Below are positions 47,302 to 55,294 of a DNA stretch of 64,000 nt, in pieces. The stretch comes from Rhizobium sp. EC-SD404 (lineage in GTDB: Bacteria > Pseudomonadota > Alphaproteobacteria > Rhizobiales > Rhizobiaceae), in the NCBI RefSeq assembly GCF_902498825.1, contig NZ_LR701459.1:2028414-2092413 (forward strand), given 5' to 3'. Every line of letters starts with the position of its first letter. The first letter of the stretch is position 1. The notes beneath the pieces were generated by a model, which was given only the letters and a program-made list of their open reading frames with translations, was not told where the DNA came from and made no database searches. Position numbers and translations under genes: made by a program.

Positions 47302-47880
47302 ATGGGGGACAGCTCCTCGCAAAAGGAATTTCGGCTCGACGACGCGGTCCTTGGTGACCCAGTCGACCTGATCGAGATTTCCGGAACCATCAAATGGTTC
47401 GATGTTGCAAAGGGTTTCGGCTTTATCGTTCCCGATAACGGGATGGAGGATGTTCTTCTCCACGTGACGTGTCTGCGCCGTGACGGCTACCAGACGGTCA
47501 TGGAAGGAACGCGTGTCGTTTGCGAGATCCAGAGGCGCGATCGGGGCTACCAGGCCTTCCGCATTCTCTCGATGGATCAGTCCAACCTGCCGCATCCGTC
47601 GCAGCTGCCGCCTGCGCGCACGAAGATCCAGGTCACGCCGACGAGCGGGCTCGAACGCGCCATCGTGAAATGGTTCAATCGCACGAAAGGCTTCGGTTTC
47701 GTCTCGCGCGGCGAGGGCACCGAGGATATCTTCGTGCACATGGAAACGTTGCGCCGCTTCGGCTTGGCGGAACTGCGACCGGGCCAGGTCGTGCTGGTTC
47801 GTTTCGGACCTGGGTCCAAAGGCCTTATGGCTGCCGAAATTCACCCCGACAACGACAGTCCGTTCCCGCAATCGCACTGA
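47302..47880 (+). CDS. protein with two cold-shock domains
   Basis: The 192-residue protein has two cold-shock domains in one chain. The first contains SGTIKWFDVAKGFGFIVPD (about residues 27-45) and VLLHVT; the second AIVKWFNRTKGFGFVSRGE (about 119-137) and IFVHME. Both have the RNP-like aromatic motifs that bind single-stranded RNA or DNA. A linker of about 20 residues rich in Pro and Gln joins them. Double-domain CSPs are found in Alphaproteobacteria and are often linked to stationary phase rather than cold. The DUF192 gene follows after 15 bp. Confidence 0.9.
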   Translation: MGDSSSQKEFRLDDAVLGDPVDLIEISGTIKWFDVAKGFGFIVPDNGMEDVLLHVTCLRRDGYQTVMEGTRVVCEIQRRDRGYQAFRILSMDQSNLPHPSQLPPARTKIQVTPTSGLERAIVKWFNRTKGFGFVSRGEGTEDIFVHMETLRRFGLAELRPGQVVLVRFGPGSKGLMAAEIHPDNDSPFPQSH

Positions 47881-47895
47881 TCGATCGGAGTGCAG

Positions 47896-48402
47896 ATGAT
47901 CTTTTCCCGCCGCCATTTGGTCGCGAGCGCCGCTTCGGCGCTTTTTCTTTTTCTCGCCGCACCGCTTCAAGCCCAGGATCAGCCGGGCGAGCCCTCGATC
48001 CTGCCTGTCCATGAGGAGCGGCTGGTCATCGAAACCGACGAAGGCAGCTTCGATTATTCGGTGGAGCTGGCGCTCAACGGGCGTGATCGCGCATCGGGTC
48101 TGATGTTCCGCGAACAGATGGACGATGATCACGGCATGCTCTTCCGCTTCGAGGAGCCGCGCCAGATCACGATGTGGATGCGCAATACGCTGATCCCGCT
48201 CGACATGGTGTTCATCCGTGCCGACGGCACTGTCGCCGGTCACCACGCAGACGCCGTTCCGCTGTCCGAAGCCGTCATCGCTTCGCCAGAGCCTGTTCTG
48301 TTCGTGCTCGAGCTCAATGCCGGCAAGGCTGAGGAGATGGGGCTTTCGGAAGGCGATCGCGTTTCGCACCCGATCGTTGCGGAAGCAATGAGCGCAGAGT
48401 AG
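47896..48402 (+). CDS. DUF192 family secreted protein
   Basis: This protein of about 168 residues has a signal peptide (RRHLVASAASALFLFLAAP, cleavage near AQA-QD). The DUF192 core follows: ELALNGRDRASGLMFREQM, ITMWMRNTLIPLDMVFI and VLELNAGKAEEMGLSEGDRV. The function is unknown; the family is periplasmic or cell-surface in Bacteria and also occurs in Archaea. I chose the ATG at 47896 because GGAG precedes it by 6 bases; a GTG at 47890 is possible. It is probably cotranscribed with the cold-shock gene. Confidence 0.9.
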   Translation: MIFSRRHLVASAASALFLFLAAPLQAQDQPGEPSILPVHEERLVIETDEGSFDYSVELALNGRDRASGLMFREQMDDDHGMLFRFEEPRQITMWMRNTLIPLDMVFIRADGTVAGHHADAVPLSEAVIASPEPVLFVLELNAGKAEEMGLSEGDRVSHPIVAEAMSAE

Positions 48403-48441
48403 CAGCGCGATCGCGGCCTGACTGTAGTTTCATGCCCTCCC

Positions 48442-48459
48442 GCCAGCCGGCGGGCTGGC
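48442..48459. terminator. GC-rich hairpin between convergent DUF192 and EAL genes
   Basis: GCCAGCC (48442-48448) pairs with GGCTGGC (48453-48459) around GGCG. It lies in the 58-bp gap between two convergent stops, where a shared terminator is expected. No U-tract follows on either strand. Confidence 0.55.
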
Positions 48460-48460
48460 C

Positions 48461-49228
48461 TCACGCGGCGTTGGCTAATAATCCTTCCAGCTCAACGGTT
48501 TCGGCAAGGCTTTCGAACGTCGGCCGCGCAAGCACGTAACCTTGCACAAGGTGAACGCCGAGATCTCGTAAGACCTTCAATTCGCCAACCGTCTCCACGC
48601 CTTCGCAAAGCGGCACGACGCCGAGATCGTTCAGCATCGCCAGTGTATGCCTGACGATCGTGCGTTTGACCGGATTGGTGTCGATGTCGCGGATCAACTC
48701 CATGTCCAGCTTCACGATGTCGGGCTGGAACTGGGACAGGAGTGCCAGGCCCGCATGGCCGGCGCCAAAGTCGTCGATGGCGGTTTTGAAGCCCATGTCG
48801 CGATAGGTGCGCAGGATGTGCAGCACATGATTGGTATCGAGGCGCTCGTCCTCGGTGAATTCGAAGATGATCCGGTCCAGCGGAAAGCCTGTCTTCATCG
48901 CGGTTGCGAGCGTTACGCGAATGCAGGCGCGGGGCTCGTAGACGGCGTTCGGCATGAAATTGATGGAAAGCTTCGTAGGAGCCTGCCGATCGAACAGCGT
49001 GGCAGCCAGCTCGATCGCCTTGACGCGGCACTGCTGGTCGAAGGCGTAGCGGTTGTGGTCCTTGATCTGGCCGAGGACATGGCCTGCACCTTCGCCGGAA
49101 AGGCCCCGGACCAGAGCTTCATGGGCAAACACGTCGCCCGTCGAAATGTCGACGATGGGCTGGAACGCCATGGAAAACGCGACGTCGAGGTCGCTCCCGT
49201 CGCGACAGCCCGCGCAATTGATTGCCAT
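48461..49228 (-). CDS. stand-alone EAL-domain protein (putative cyclic di-GMP phosphodiesterase)
   Basis: This is a 255-residue EAL protein with no GGDEF or membrane part. The key residues are present: FAHEALVRG (about 37), LSINFMPNAVY, FEFTEDERL, AIDDFGAGHAG, VKLDMELI and PLCEGVET. It should therefore be active in hydrolysing cyclic di-GMP. Ahead of it is a short Cys pair, NCAGCRDG (residues 4-11), which might bind a metal or sense redox; that is inference. The ATG at 49228 has GGAG 10 bases upstream; a TTG at 49300 would add 24 residues. It runs toward DUF192 and lies opposite tRNA-Pro. Confidence 0.9.
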   Translation of the reverse strand: MAINCAGCRDGSDLDVAFSMAFQPIVDISTGDVFAHEALVRGLSGEGAGHVLGQIKDHNRYAFDQQCRVKAIELAATLFDRQAPTKLSINFMPNAVYEPRACIRVTLATAMKTGFPLDRIIFEFTEDERLDTNHVLHILRTYRDMGFKTAIDDFGAGHAGLALLSQFQPDIVKLDMELIRDIDTNPVKRTIVRHTLAMLNDLGVVPLCEGVETVGELKVLRDLGVHLVQGYVLARPTFESLAETVELEGLLANAA

Positions 49229-49413
49229 GACCCCACATCTCCAAGCCAATAGACGGGCATTGATATCCAGAAGACCTTTAAGCTTCCGTTGCAATTGCAT
49301 GGAATGGTTGCGCCACGCCTCGCGATTTTACCGCGTGCAAGGCGCGATTTCCGAGGGTTCACCGATTTTCTCCTTGCGCGCCATCCGCGGCAACGGTAGG
49401 GGTCTCGCGTCGG

Positions 49414-49490
<77 letters not shown>

Positions 49491-49537
49491 ATCAAACTTT
49501 CCCGCGACGAGCAGGCAAGGGGAGACGCTGAGGCATC

Positions 49538-49843
49538 ATGACGGCCAGGATCTACCGCCCCGCAAAGACGGCAATGCAATCCGGCAAGGCCAAGACCCAG
49601 GATTGGGTGCTTCGCTATGAGCCTGAAATTCCCCGCTCGATCGACCCAATGATGGGCTACACCTCCTCGCGCGACATGAAGCAGCAGATCAATCTGAGCT
49701 TCGACACCCGCGAGGCTGCCATCGACTACGCCGAACGCAACGGCATTCCCTATCGCGTCATCGAGCCGAAAGAGCCGAAGCGGAGCCGGGTCGCCTATTC
49801 CGACAACTTCCGTTATGACCGAAAGATGCCCTGGACGCACTGA
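49538..49843 (+). CDS. NDUFS4-like complex I accessory subunit
   Basis: The 101-residue protein belongs to the ETC complex I subunit family (NDUFS4 / 18-kDa homologue). It starts MTARIYRPAKTAMQSGKAKT, has WVLRYEPEIPRSIDPMMGYT and then LSFDTREAAIDYAERNGIPY, and ends FRYDRKMPWTH. In mitochondria this subunit helps assemble the NADH-dehydrogenase module; in Alphaproteobacteria the homologue copurifies with complex I in some species. It is encoded away from nuo genes, between tRNA-Pro and tRNA-Arg. Confidence 0.92.
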   Translation: MTARIYRPAKTAMQSGKAKTQDWVLRYEPEIPRSIDPMMGYTSSRDMKQQINLSFDTREAAIDYAERNGIPYRVIEPKEPKRSRVAYSDNFRYDRKMPWTH

Positions 49844-49864
49844 CGCCATCGTCAGCGCCCGCAC

Positions 49865-49941
49865 GGCCCCTTAGCTCAGCTGGATAGAGCACCGGCCTTC
49901 TAAGCCGATGGTCGCAGGTTCGAATCCTGCAGGGGTCGCCA
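49865..49941 (+). tRNA. tRNA-Arg (anticodon TCT), CCA encoded
   Basis: The gene starts GGCCCCTTAGCTCAGCTGG and has an anticodon arm ending CGGC-CTTCTAA-GCCG with anticodon TCT. The T arm is GCAGGTTCGAATCCTGC, the acceptor closes with AGGGGTC, the discriminator is G, and CCA is at 49939-49941. Its 3' end faces the low-GC S66 peptidase gene 42 bp away. Confidence 0.96.
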
Positions 49942-49983
49942 CTGGGCTGTCGCCGCTGGTCATCTGGCTAAGTGATCTGACCT

Positions 49984-51033
49984 CTACGATACGCCCGCTT
50001 CGAGGATGGTGAGGCGTTGACTGACGCAATCGATCTCAGCATGTGCACCGTACGGCAGCGTCAGCATCGGCTGTGTATGGCCAAAATCCAAGCCGGACAG
50101 GACCGGTAGATCATTCCGGCCAGCTTCGCCAAGAGATTGGATCAGCGCATTCTCGAGGTCAGCCTGATAGTCGGTCTTTCCAGCAGGATCGGCTCGGCCC
50201 AGCAGTATACCGTTGAGACCCTTTAGAATGCCTTGGGCCGCTAGATTGCGGAGCCAGTATCGAATGTATTGAGGCGGCGGTGCATCCTCTGACGTTTCGT
50301 GAAACAGAATGGCCCCCTTCCATACTTCAAGCGGGGGCCACCACGGCGTGCCTTTTACCATTTCCAACACTTCGGCGCAGCCTCCCATCAGGTGACCTAG
50401 GGCTTTGCCGCGCCCCTGAAGAATCCTTGGCGGTTGCGCTGTGTTCAATGGTCTGGGCGTCTTCTGCAACGTTGGTTCGCCCCAGTCCGTGCTGCCTCCC
50501 ACCCAACCAACTTCGTTGTTCGGAACGGTGCCCATCGGGGCAGTGTCAGACAACGCCCGTATTGCAGCATCGATACTGAATTTATGCATGCCGCCGTTTT
50601 CGGCAAACCCTGCCATCAAGCTCGGTCCGTAGAAGGAGCGAAGCCCAGCGGTAAAGCATGCGAAGTGCAACGCGGTGGTGTCGGAAAATCCCATGAAGAC
50701 TTTCGGATTCTGTCGAAGCACATCCAAGTCGAGGTGTGGGAGGAGGCGTACACTGTCCTCGCCGCCAATCGTGGAGACGATTCCTGCAATGTCGGCGTCT
50801 GCGAATGCTTGCATCAGATCGGATGCCCGCGCCTCCGGGTGTCGAGCAAGATAGTCGGCAGTAGCGCGCGTGTGTGGCATTTCGACAATCTCGACGCCGA
50901 ATATCTCTTCGAATTGCCGTTTCCCGGCTTTGTACCGATCGGGATACAGGGACGGCCCACCCCAAGAGGGCGATACGGCGGCGACTTTGTCTCCTCGCCT
51001 CAGTCCTCTCGGAATTTTCAGAGAATGCATCAT
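49984..51033 (-). CDS. S66 family peptidase (LD-carboxypeptidase / MccF-like)
   Basis: This S66 serine peptidase of about 349 residues has the nucleophile Ser in KVFMGFSDTTALH (about Ser117). The rest of the fold includes IVSTIGGEDSVRLLPHLD, and likely Glu and His partners are in ILFHETSEDAPPP and SGLDFGHTQPM. The family includes LdcA, which trims muropeptides in recycling, and MccF, which destroys the antibiotic microcin C; sequence alone does not decide between them. Base composition is lower in GC than the neighbours. No signal peptide is seen, so it is cytoplasmic. An upstream TTG at 51039 is an alternative start. Confidence 0.88.
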   Translation of the reverse strand: MMHSLKIPRGLRRGDKVAAVSPSWGGPSLYPDRYKAGKRQFEEIFGVEIVEMPHTRATADYLARHPEARASDLMQAFADADIAGIVSTIGGEDSVRLLPHLDLDVLRQNPKVFMGFSDTTALHFACFTAGLRSFYGPSLMAGFAENGGMHKFSIDAAIRALSDTAPMGTVPNNEVGWVGGSTDWGEPTLQKTPRPLNTAQPPRILQGRGKALGHLMGGCAEVLEMVKGTPWWPPLEVWKGAILFHETSEDAPPPQYIRYWLRNLAAQGILKGLNGILLGRADPAGKTDYQADLENALIQSLGEAGRNDLPVLSGLDFGHTQPMLTLPYGAHAEIDCVSQRLTILEAGVS

Positions 51034-51228
51034 CCACAAGGGTTTATCATCAAGGTGCGATTATCCTGACGGCGCGGCTTCGCCTTGGCAATGCATGACC
51101 GACAATGATGTCGTACTGGCTCGAGCCCAACGACCGATCGTCGCAGCGCGCGAAAAGGTGACTGGCCTTTCGGGGGCTCGATCCTTTAAGGCAGGGCAGT
51201 CAACAGCCTGGTGGAAGCGCGCAGCACC

Positions 51229-51990
51229 GTGACCATAGCCGATATCTCCATTTTCACGGCCATTCTTGCGGGCGCGATCTCGTTTCTTTCGCCCTGCGTG
51301 CTGCCGCTCGTGCCACCCTATCTCTGCTATATGGCCGGCGTGAGCGTCGAGGATTTTCGCGCGGAGCCGGCGGCAGCCGGCGGCGCTGTGGTGGCGACGC
51401 GCACACGCCGGGCGGTGCTTCCGGCCGCGGTCATCTTCACGCTGGGCTTTGCGACCGTCTTCGTGGCGCTCGGCGCCGGCGCGTCGCAGATCGGCGCGCT
51501 CCTGCGATCCAACATCGTGCTGCTGTCGCAGGTCGGCGGAATCATCATCATCGCGATGGGCCTGCATTTCCTCGGCGCATTTCGGATCGGCATCCTCAAC
51601 CGCGAAATGCGCTTCCAGGGCGCGGGCAAGCCGGCGACGCTGACCGGTGCCTATGTGATGGGTCTTGCTTTTGCGTTCGGCTGGACGCCCTGCATCGGGC
51701 CGGTTCTCGGTGCCATCCTCGGCGTGGCGGCATCCCGCCAGACGGTGGGGGACGGCGCGCTCCTGCTTTCCGCCTATTCGCTCGGGCTCGCCATCCCGTT
51801 CTGGATCGCGGCGGCGTTCTCCGGCAATTTCATGCGGTTCCTCACGCGCTTTCGCCGCCACCTCGGCGCGGTCGAGAAGATCATGGGCGGGCTGCTGGTC
51901 TTCACCGGCATCATGTTCCTGACCGGCGGCATGGCGCGCTTTGCGTTCTGGCTCCTGGAGACATTCCCGGTCCTCGGCACGATCGGCTGA
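51229..51990 (+). CDS. ccdA: cytochrome c biogenesis protein CcdA
   Basis: CcdA is an inner-membrane thiol transporter that passes electrons from thioredoxin to periplasmic c-type cytochrome or disulfide enzymes. The 253-residue protein has six membrane helices and the two membrane cysteines in FLSPCVLPLVPPY (about 22) and GWTPCIGPVLG (about 151). The GTG start at 51229 gives the family N-terminus MTIADISIFTAILAGAISF; a GTG at 51211 would add six residues. It stands between the S66 peptidase and DUF502 genes, with no other cyt c maturation gene in view. Confidence 0.92.
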   Translation: MTIADISIFTAILAGAISFLSPCVLPLVPPYLCYMAGVSVEDFRAEPAAAGGAVVATRTRRAVLPAAVIFTLGFATVFVALGAGASQIGALLRSNIVLLSQVGGIIIIAMGLHFLGAFRIGILNREMRFQGAGKPATLTGAYVMGLAFAFGWTPCIGPVLGAILGVAASRQTVGDGALLLSAYSLGLAIPFWIAAAFSGNFMRFLTRFRRHLGAVEKIMGGLLVFTGIMFLTGGMARFAFWLLETFPVLGTIG

Positions 51991-52088
51991 GAAGCGGGAC
52001 TGTAGGCAATGAGTGCGCTGCGTCATACGCTTGCCGCATGGCACGCGCATAAGTCATAGTCCGCTCCGTTAGACGGACAGCTTCGACC

Positions 52089-52790
52089 ATGGCCGAGAAA
52101 TCAAAACGCCTGCCGCCAACCACGCGCATCAGGAACTACTTCCTGACGGGCCTGATCATCTGCGCGCCGCTGGCCATCACCGCCTATCTCACATGGTCGT
52201 TCATCATGTGGGTCGATGGCTGGGTGAAGCCCTATGTGCCCCGCGTCTACAACCCCGATACGTACCTGCCGTTTTCAGTGCCGGGCTTCGGTCTCGTCGC
52301 AGCGCTGATCTTCATCACGCTGGTCGGTTTCCTGACAGCCAACATCATCGGGCGCACGCTGATCGATGTCGGCGAGAGCCTGCTCGACCGCATGCCGATC
52401 GTGCGCAGCATCTACAAGGGCCTGAAGCAGATCTTCCAGACGGTCCTGGCGGAGCAGTCGAATTCCTTCAAGCAGGCGGGCCTGATCGAATATCCGCGCA
52501 CGGGTCTCTGGTCGATCGTGTTCCTGGCGACCGACACCAAGGGCGAAATCGGCCACAAGCTGGAAGAGCGCGGCGAGGACACCGTGTCTGTGTTCCTGCC
52601 GACGACGCCGAACCCGACCTCCGGCTATCTGCTCTTCGTCGAGCGCAAGGACGTCATCATCCTGGATATGACGGTGGAGGAGGCGGCCAAGATGATCATC
52701 TCGGCAGGCCTCGTAGCACCCGATTATCAACCCAGGCTGCAGGCTCTTGCCGACGCGAAGCGACAGGATGGCCCCCGTCCAGCAGCCTGA
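52089..52790 (+). CDS. DUF502 family membrane protein
   Basis: The 233-residue protein has two N-terminal membrane helices (FLTGLIICAPLAITAYLTW and LVAALIFITLVGFLTANIIG). A soluble part follows with SLLDRMPIVRSIYKGLKQIF and a C-terminal NPTSGYLLFVERKDVI segment, all of which match DUF502. The function is unknown; homologues are broadly distributed in bacteria and in plants. It is convergent with recG and meets it directly: stops at 52790 and 52791, leaving no gap. Confidence 0.9.
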   Translation: MAEKSKRLPPTTRIRNYFLTGLIICAPLAITAYLTWSFIMWVDGWVKPYVPRVYNPDTYLPFSVPGFGLVAALIFITLVGFLTANIIGRTLIDVGESLLDRMPIVRSIYKGLKQIFQTVLAEQSNSFKQAGLIEYPRTGLWSIVFLATDTKGEIGHKLEERGEDTVSVFLPTTPNPTSGYLLFVERKDVIILDMTVEEAAKMIISAGLVAPDYQPRLQALADAKRQDGPRPAA

Positions 52791-54896
52791 TCACCCGGCG
52801 CGCAGGAGGCGGATCGCCTCGTCACGGCGGAAGAGATAGAGCAGAGCACGCAGCGCCTGTCCGCGCTGGCCTGCTAGGTCCGGGTCGGTCTCCAAAATGT
52901 AGCGCGCATCGTTGCGTGCCGTCTCCAGCAGGTCGCCATGAGCTTCGAGGCTTGCAAGGCGAAACCCCGGCGTTCCGGATTGCCGCGTCCCGAGAAGCTC
53001 GCCTTCGCCGCGCAGCTTAAGATCTTCCTCGGCGATGACGAACCCGTCTTCCGTGTCGCGCATCACGCCAAGTCGAGCACGGCCTGTCTCCGACAGCGGA
53101 GACTTATAGAGCAGTATGCAGGACGATGCCTCGTCGCCGCGGCCCACGCGTCCGCGCAGCTGATGCAACTGGGCAAGCCCGAAGCGCTCGGCATGTTCGA
53201 TGACGATGATCGTCGCGTCCGGCACGTCGACGCCGACTTCGATGACCGTGGTCGCCACGAGGAGCCGCGTCTCGCCGTTCTTGAACGCCATCATCGCCGC
53301 GTCCTTTTCCGGCCCGCTCATGCGGCCATGCACGAGCCCGACCTTGGGCCCGAGGATCGACGCCAACAGCTTGTGCCGCTCATCGGCCGACATGAGGTCG
53401 GAAACCTCCGACTCTTCCACCAGCGGGCAGATCCAGTAGGCCTTTTTGCCTTCCGCCACCGCCGCACGAAGGCGGTCGACCATCTCGCCGATCCGCTCGT
53501 CCGGCACGGTCACGGTCTGGATCGGCTTGCGGCCGGCGGGTTTTTCGGTGAGGCGCGAGACGTCCATATCGCCAAAGGCGGCCAGCACGAGCGTGCGCGG
53601 GATCGGTGTCGCGGTCATGACGAGCATGTGCGGCGCGGTGCCCTTGGCCGTCAGCCGCAGCCGCTGGTGGACGCCGAAGCGATGCTGCTCGTCCACGACC
53701 GCCAGCATCAGGTCCTTGAAGGTCACCGTGTCCTGGAAAAGCGCATGGGTGCCGACGACGATCTGCGCATCGCCGCTTTCGATCCGGCCGAGCACGGCGG
53801 ATCGCTCACGGCTGCCGGCGCGCCCCGTGAGAATGTCGACGCCGATGCCCAGCCCGGCCGTCAGCTTCTCGATGGTCGCCAGATGCTGCCGGGCAAGGAT
53901 TTCCGTCGGTGCCATGAGCACAGCCTGGCCACCGGCTTCGACCGCAGCAAGCATCGCCATCAGCGCGACGACCGTCTTGCCGGAACCGACATCGCCCTGC
54001 AGCAGGCGCAGCATGCGCTCGTCGGCCCGCATGTCGGTGAGGATATCGTGGACGGCTTTCAGCTGGCCGCCAGTCAGCTTGAACGGTAAGGCGGCGCTGA
54101 CCTTTTCGCTGAGCCGGCCTGTTCCGATGACGGGACGGCCCGAAAGCTTGCGGATGCGCTGGCGCACCATGGCAAGCGACAATTGTCCCGCAAGCAATTC
54201 GTCATATGCGAGGCGGCTGCGGAAGGTGTTGCGCGGCTCGAGATCGGCCGCTGATTGCGGCGTGTGCAGGTCCCGCAACGCTTCATGGAAGGCCGGAAAG
54301 CCGTGCCGCGTGACGATGCCGGGATCGATCCATTCGTTCATCACCGGAAGCGTTTCGAGTGCCCCGTCGATTGCCCGGCGCAGCACTTTCGGCGAAAGCC
54401 CGGCCGTCAGCGGATAGACCGGCTCGACGAACGGCATCGAGGCCGCATCTGCCTCGCGCACCATGTGGTCGGGATGGACCATGGAGGGCCGTCCGTTGAA
54501 CCAGTCGACCTTCCCGGAGACGAGCACGGTCTCGCCGAGCGGGAGCGCATGTTTCAGCCAGTCGGTCTTGGCGCGAAAGAAGGTGAGGGCGATCTCGCCG
54601 GTCTCGTCGCTGGCAAAGACGCGATAGGGCACGTTAGGCTTGCCGCGAGGGCTGGGCTGGTGGCGGTCGACGGTGACTTTGAGCGTCACGATCGTGCCTT
54701 CGGGCGCTAACGCGATACCCGGCTGCTGGCTACGATCGATGATCGAGTGCGGCGCGAGGAACATGAGATCGACGACGCGCGTATCCTCTGCCCCGTCGCG
54801 GCCGGTCAGGCGCGCAATCAGGTCGGCGAGCTTCGGCCCAATGCCGGGTCGGCTCGCAACGGGAACAAAGAAGGGGTCGAGTTCGCTGGGACGCAT
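52791..54896 (-). CDS. recG: ATP-dependent DNA helicase RecG
   Basis: RecG remodels stalled replication forks and Holliday junctions. The 701-residue protein has an N-terminal OB-type wedge domain. It then has Walker A in LLQGDVGSGKTVVALMA (about 288-304), Walker B/DEQH in AVVDEQHRFGVHQR, SATPIPRT-like TATPIPRTLVLA, and the helicase C domain ending QLRGRVGRGDEASSCIL. From the ATG at 54896 the protein starts MRPSELDPFFVPVASRPGIG, the usual opening. The longer upstream frame has no family similarity. It is divergent from sdhE and mfd. Confidence 0.95.
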   Translation of the reverse strand: MRPSELDPFFVPVASRPGIGPKLADLIARLTGRDGAEDTRVVDLMFLAPHSIIDRSQQPGIALAPEGTIVTLKVTVDRHQPSPRGKPNVPYRVFASDETGEIALTFFRAKTDWLKHALPLGETVLVSGKVDWFNGRPSMVHPDHMVREADAASMPFVEPVYPLTAGLSPKVLRRAIDGALETLPVMNEWIDPGIVTRHGFPAFHEALRDLHTPQSAADLEPRNTFRSRLAYDELLAGQLSLAMVRQRIRKLSGRPVIGTGRLSEKVSAALPFKLTGGQLKAVHDILTDMRADERMLRLLQGDVGSGKTVVALMAMLAAVEAGGQAVLMAPTEILARQHLATIEKLTAGLGIGVDILTGRAGSRERSAVLGRIESGDAQIVVGTHALFQDTVTFKDLMLAVVDEQHRFGVHQRLRLTAKGTAPHMLVMTATPIPRTLVLAAFGDMDVSRLTEKPAGRKPIQTVTVPDERIGEMVDRLRAAVAEGKKAYWICPLVEESEVSDLMSADERHKLLASILGPKVGLVHGRMSGPEKDAAMMAFKNGETRLLVATTVIEVGVDVPDATIIVIEHAERFGLAQLHQLRGRVGRGDEASSCILLYKSPLSETGRARLGVMRDTEDGFVIAEEDLKLRGEGELLGTRQSGTPGFRLASLEAHGDLLETARNDARYILETDPDLAGQRGQALRALLYLFRRDEAIRLLRAG

Positions 54897-54992
54897 GGCC
54901 GCATAGTGATGCCCCTCCGCAGGCGTGCGAGCAAGGCTGACAAGCGATGCAGGCTTGGCTATAGAGGCGCGATCAACAGGAAGCTTTCTCAT

Positions 54993-55292
54993 ATGACCGG
55001 TACGACAGTGACGAGCGCCGACCTTGATCCGCGCCGCAGGCGAATTCTCTTTCGCGCCTGGCACCGCGGCATCCGCGAGATGGACCTGATGCTCGGATCG
55101 TTCTGCGATCGCGAAATCGCGACCATGAACGAGGCCGAAATCGTCGAGTTCGAAGGCATTTTGGCGCTCGATGACCGTGAACTCGTCAAATGGGTGACGG
55201 GCGAAACCGAAATCCCGGCGAATTACGACACGCCGCTTTTCACCCGCATCCGCGCATTTGACCCCGAGATATTCGGCACGAACAGGACCTGA
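54993..55292 (+). CDS. sdhE: succinate dehydrogenase flavin assembly factor SdhE
   Basis: SdhE (YgfY/SDHAF2 family) assists covalent FAD attachment to the flavoprotein of succinate dehydrogenase. The 99-residue protein has the signature RILFRAWHRGIREMDLMLGS (about 15-34), including the RGxxE-like core RGIREMD. It then has LDDRELVKWVTGE and an acidic tail. AGGAAG stands about 8 bases before the ATG. The mfd ATG follows 2 bp after its stop, so the two are probably cotranscribed. The sdh genes are elsewhere. Confidence 0.93.
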   Translation: MTGTTVTSADLDPRRRRILFRAWHRGIREMDLMLGSFCDREIATMNEAEIVEFEGILALDDRELVKWVTGETEIPANYDTPLFTRIRAFDPEIFGTNRT

Positions 55293-55294
55293 CG

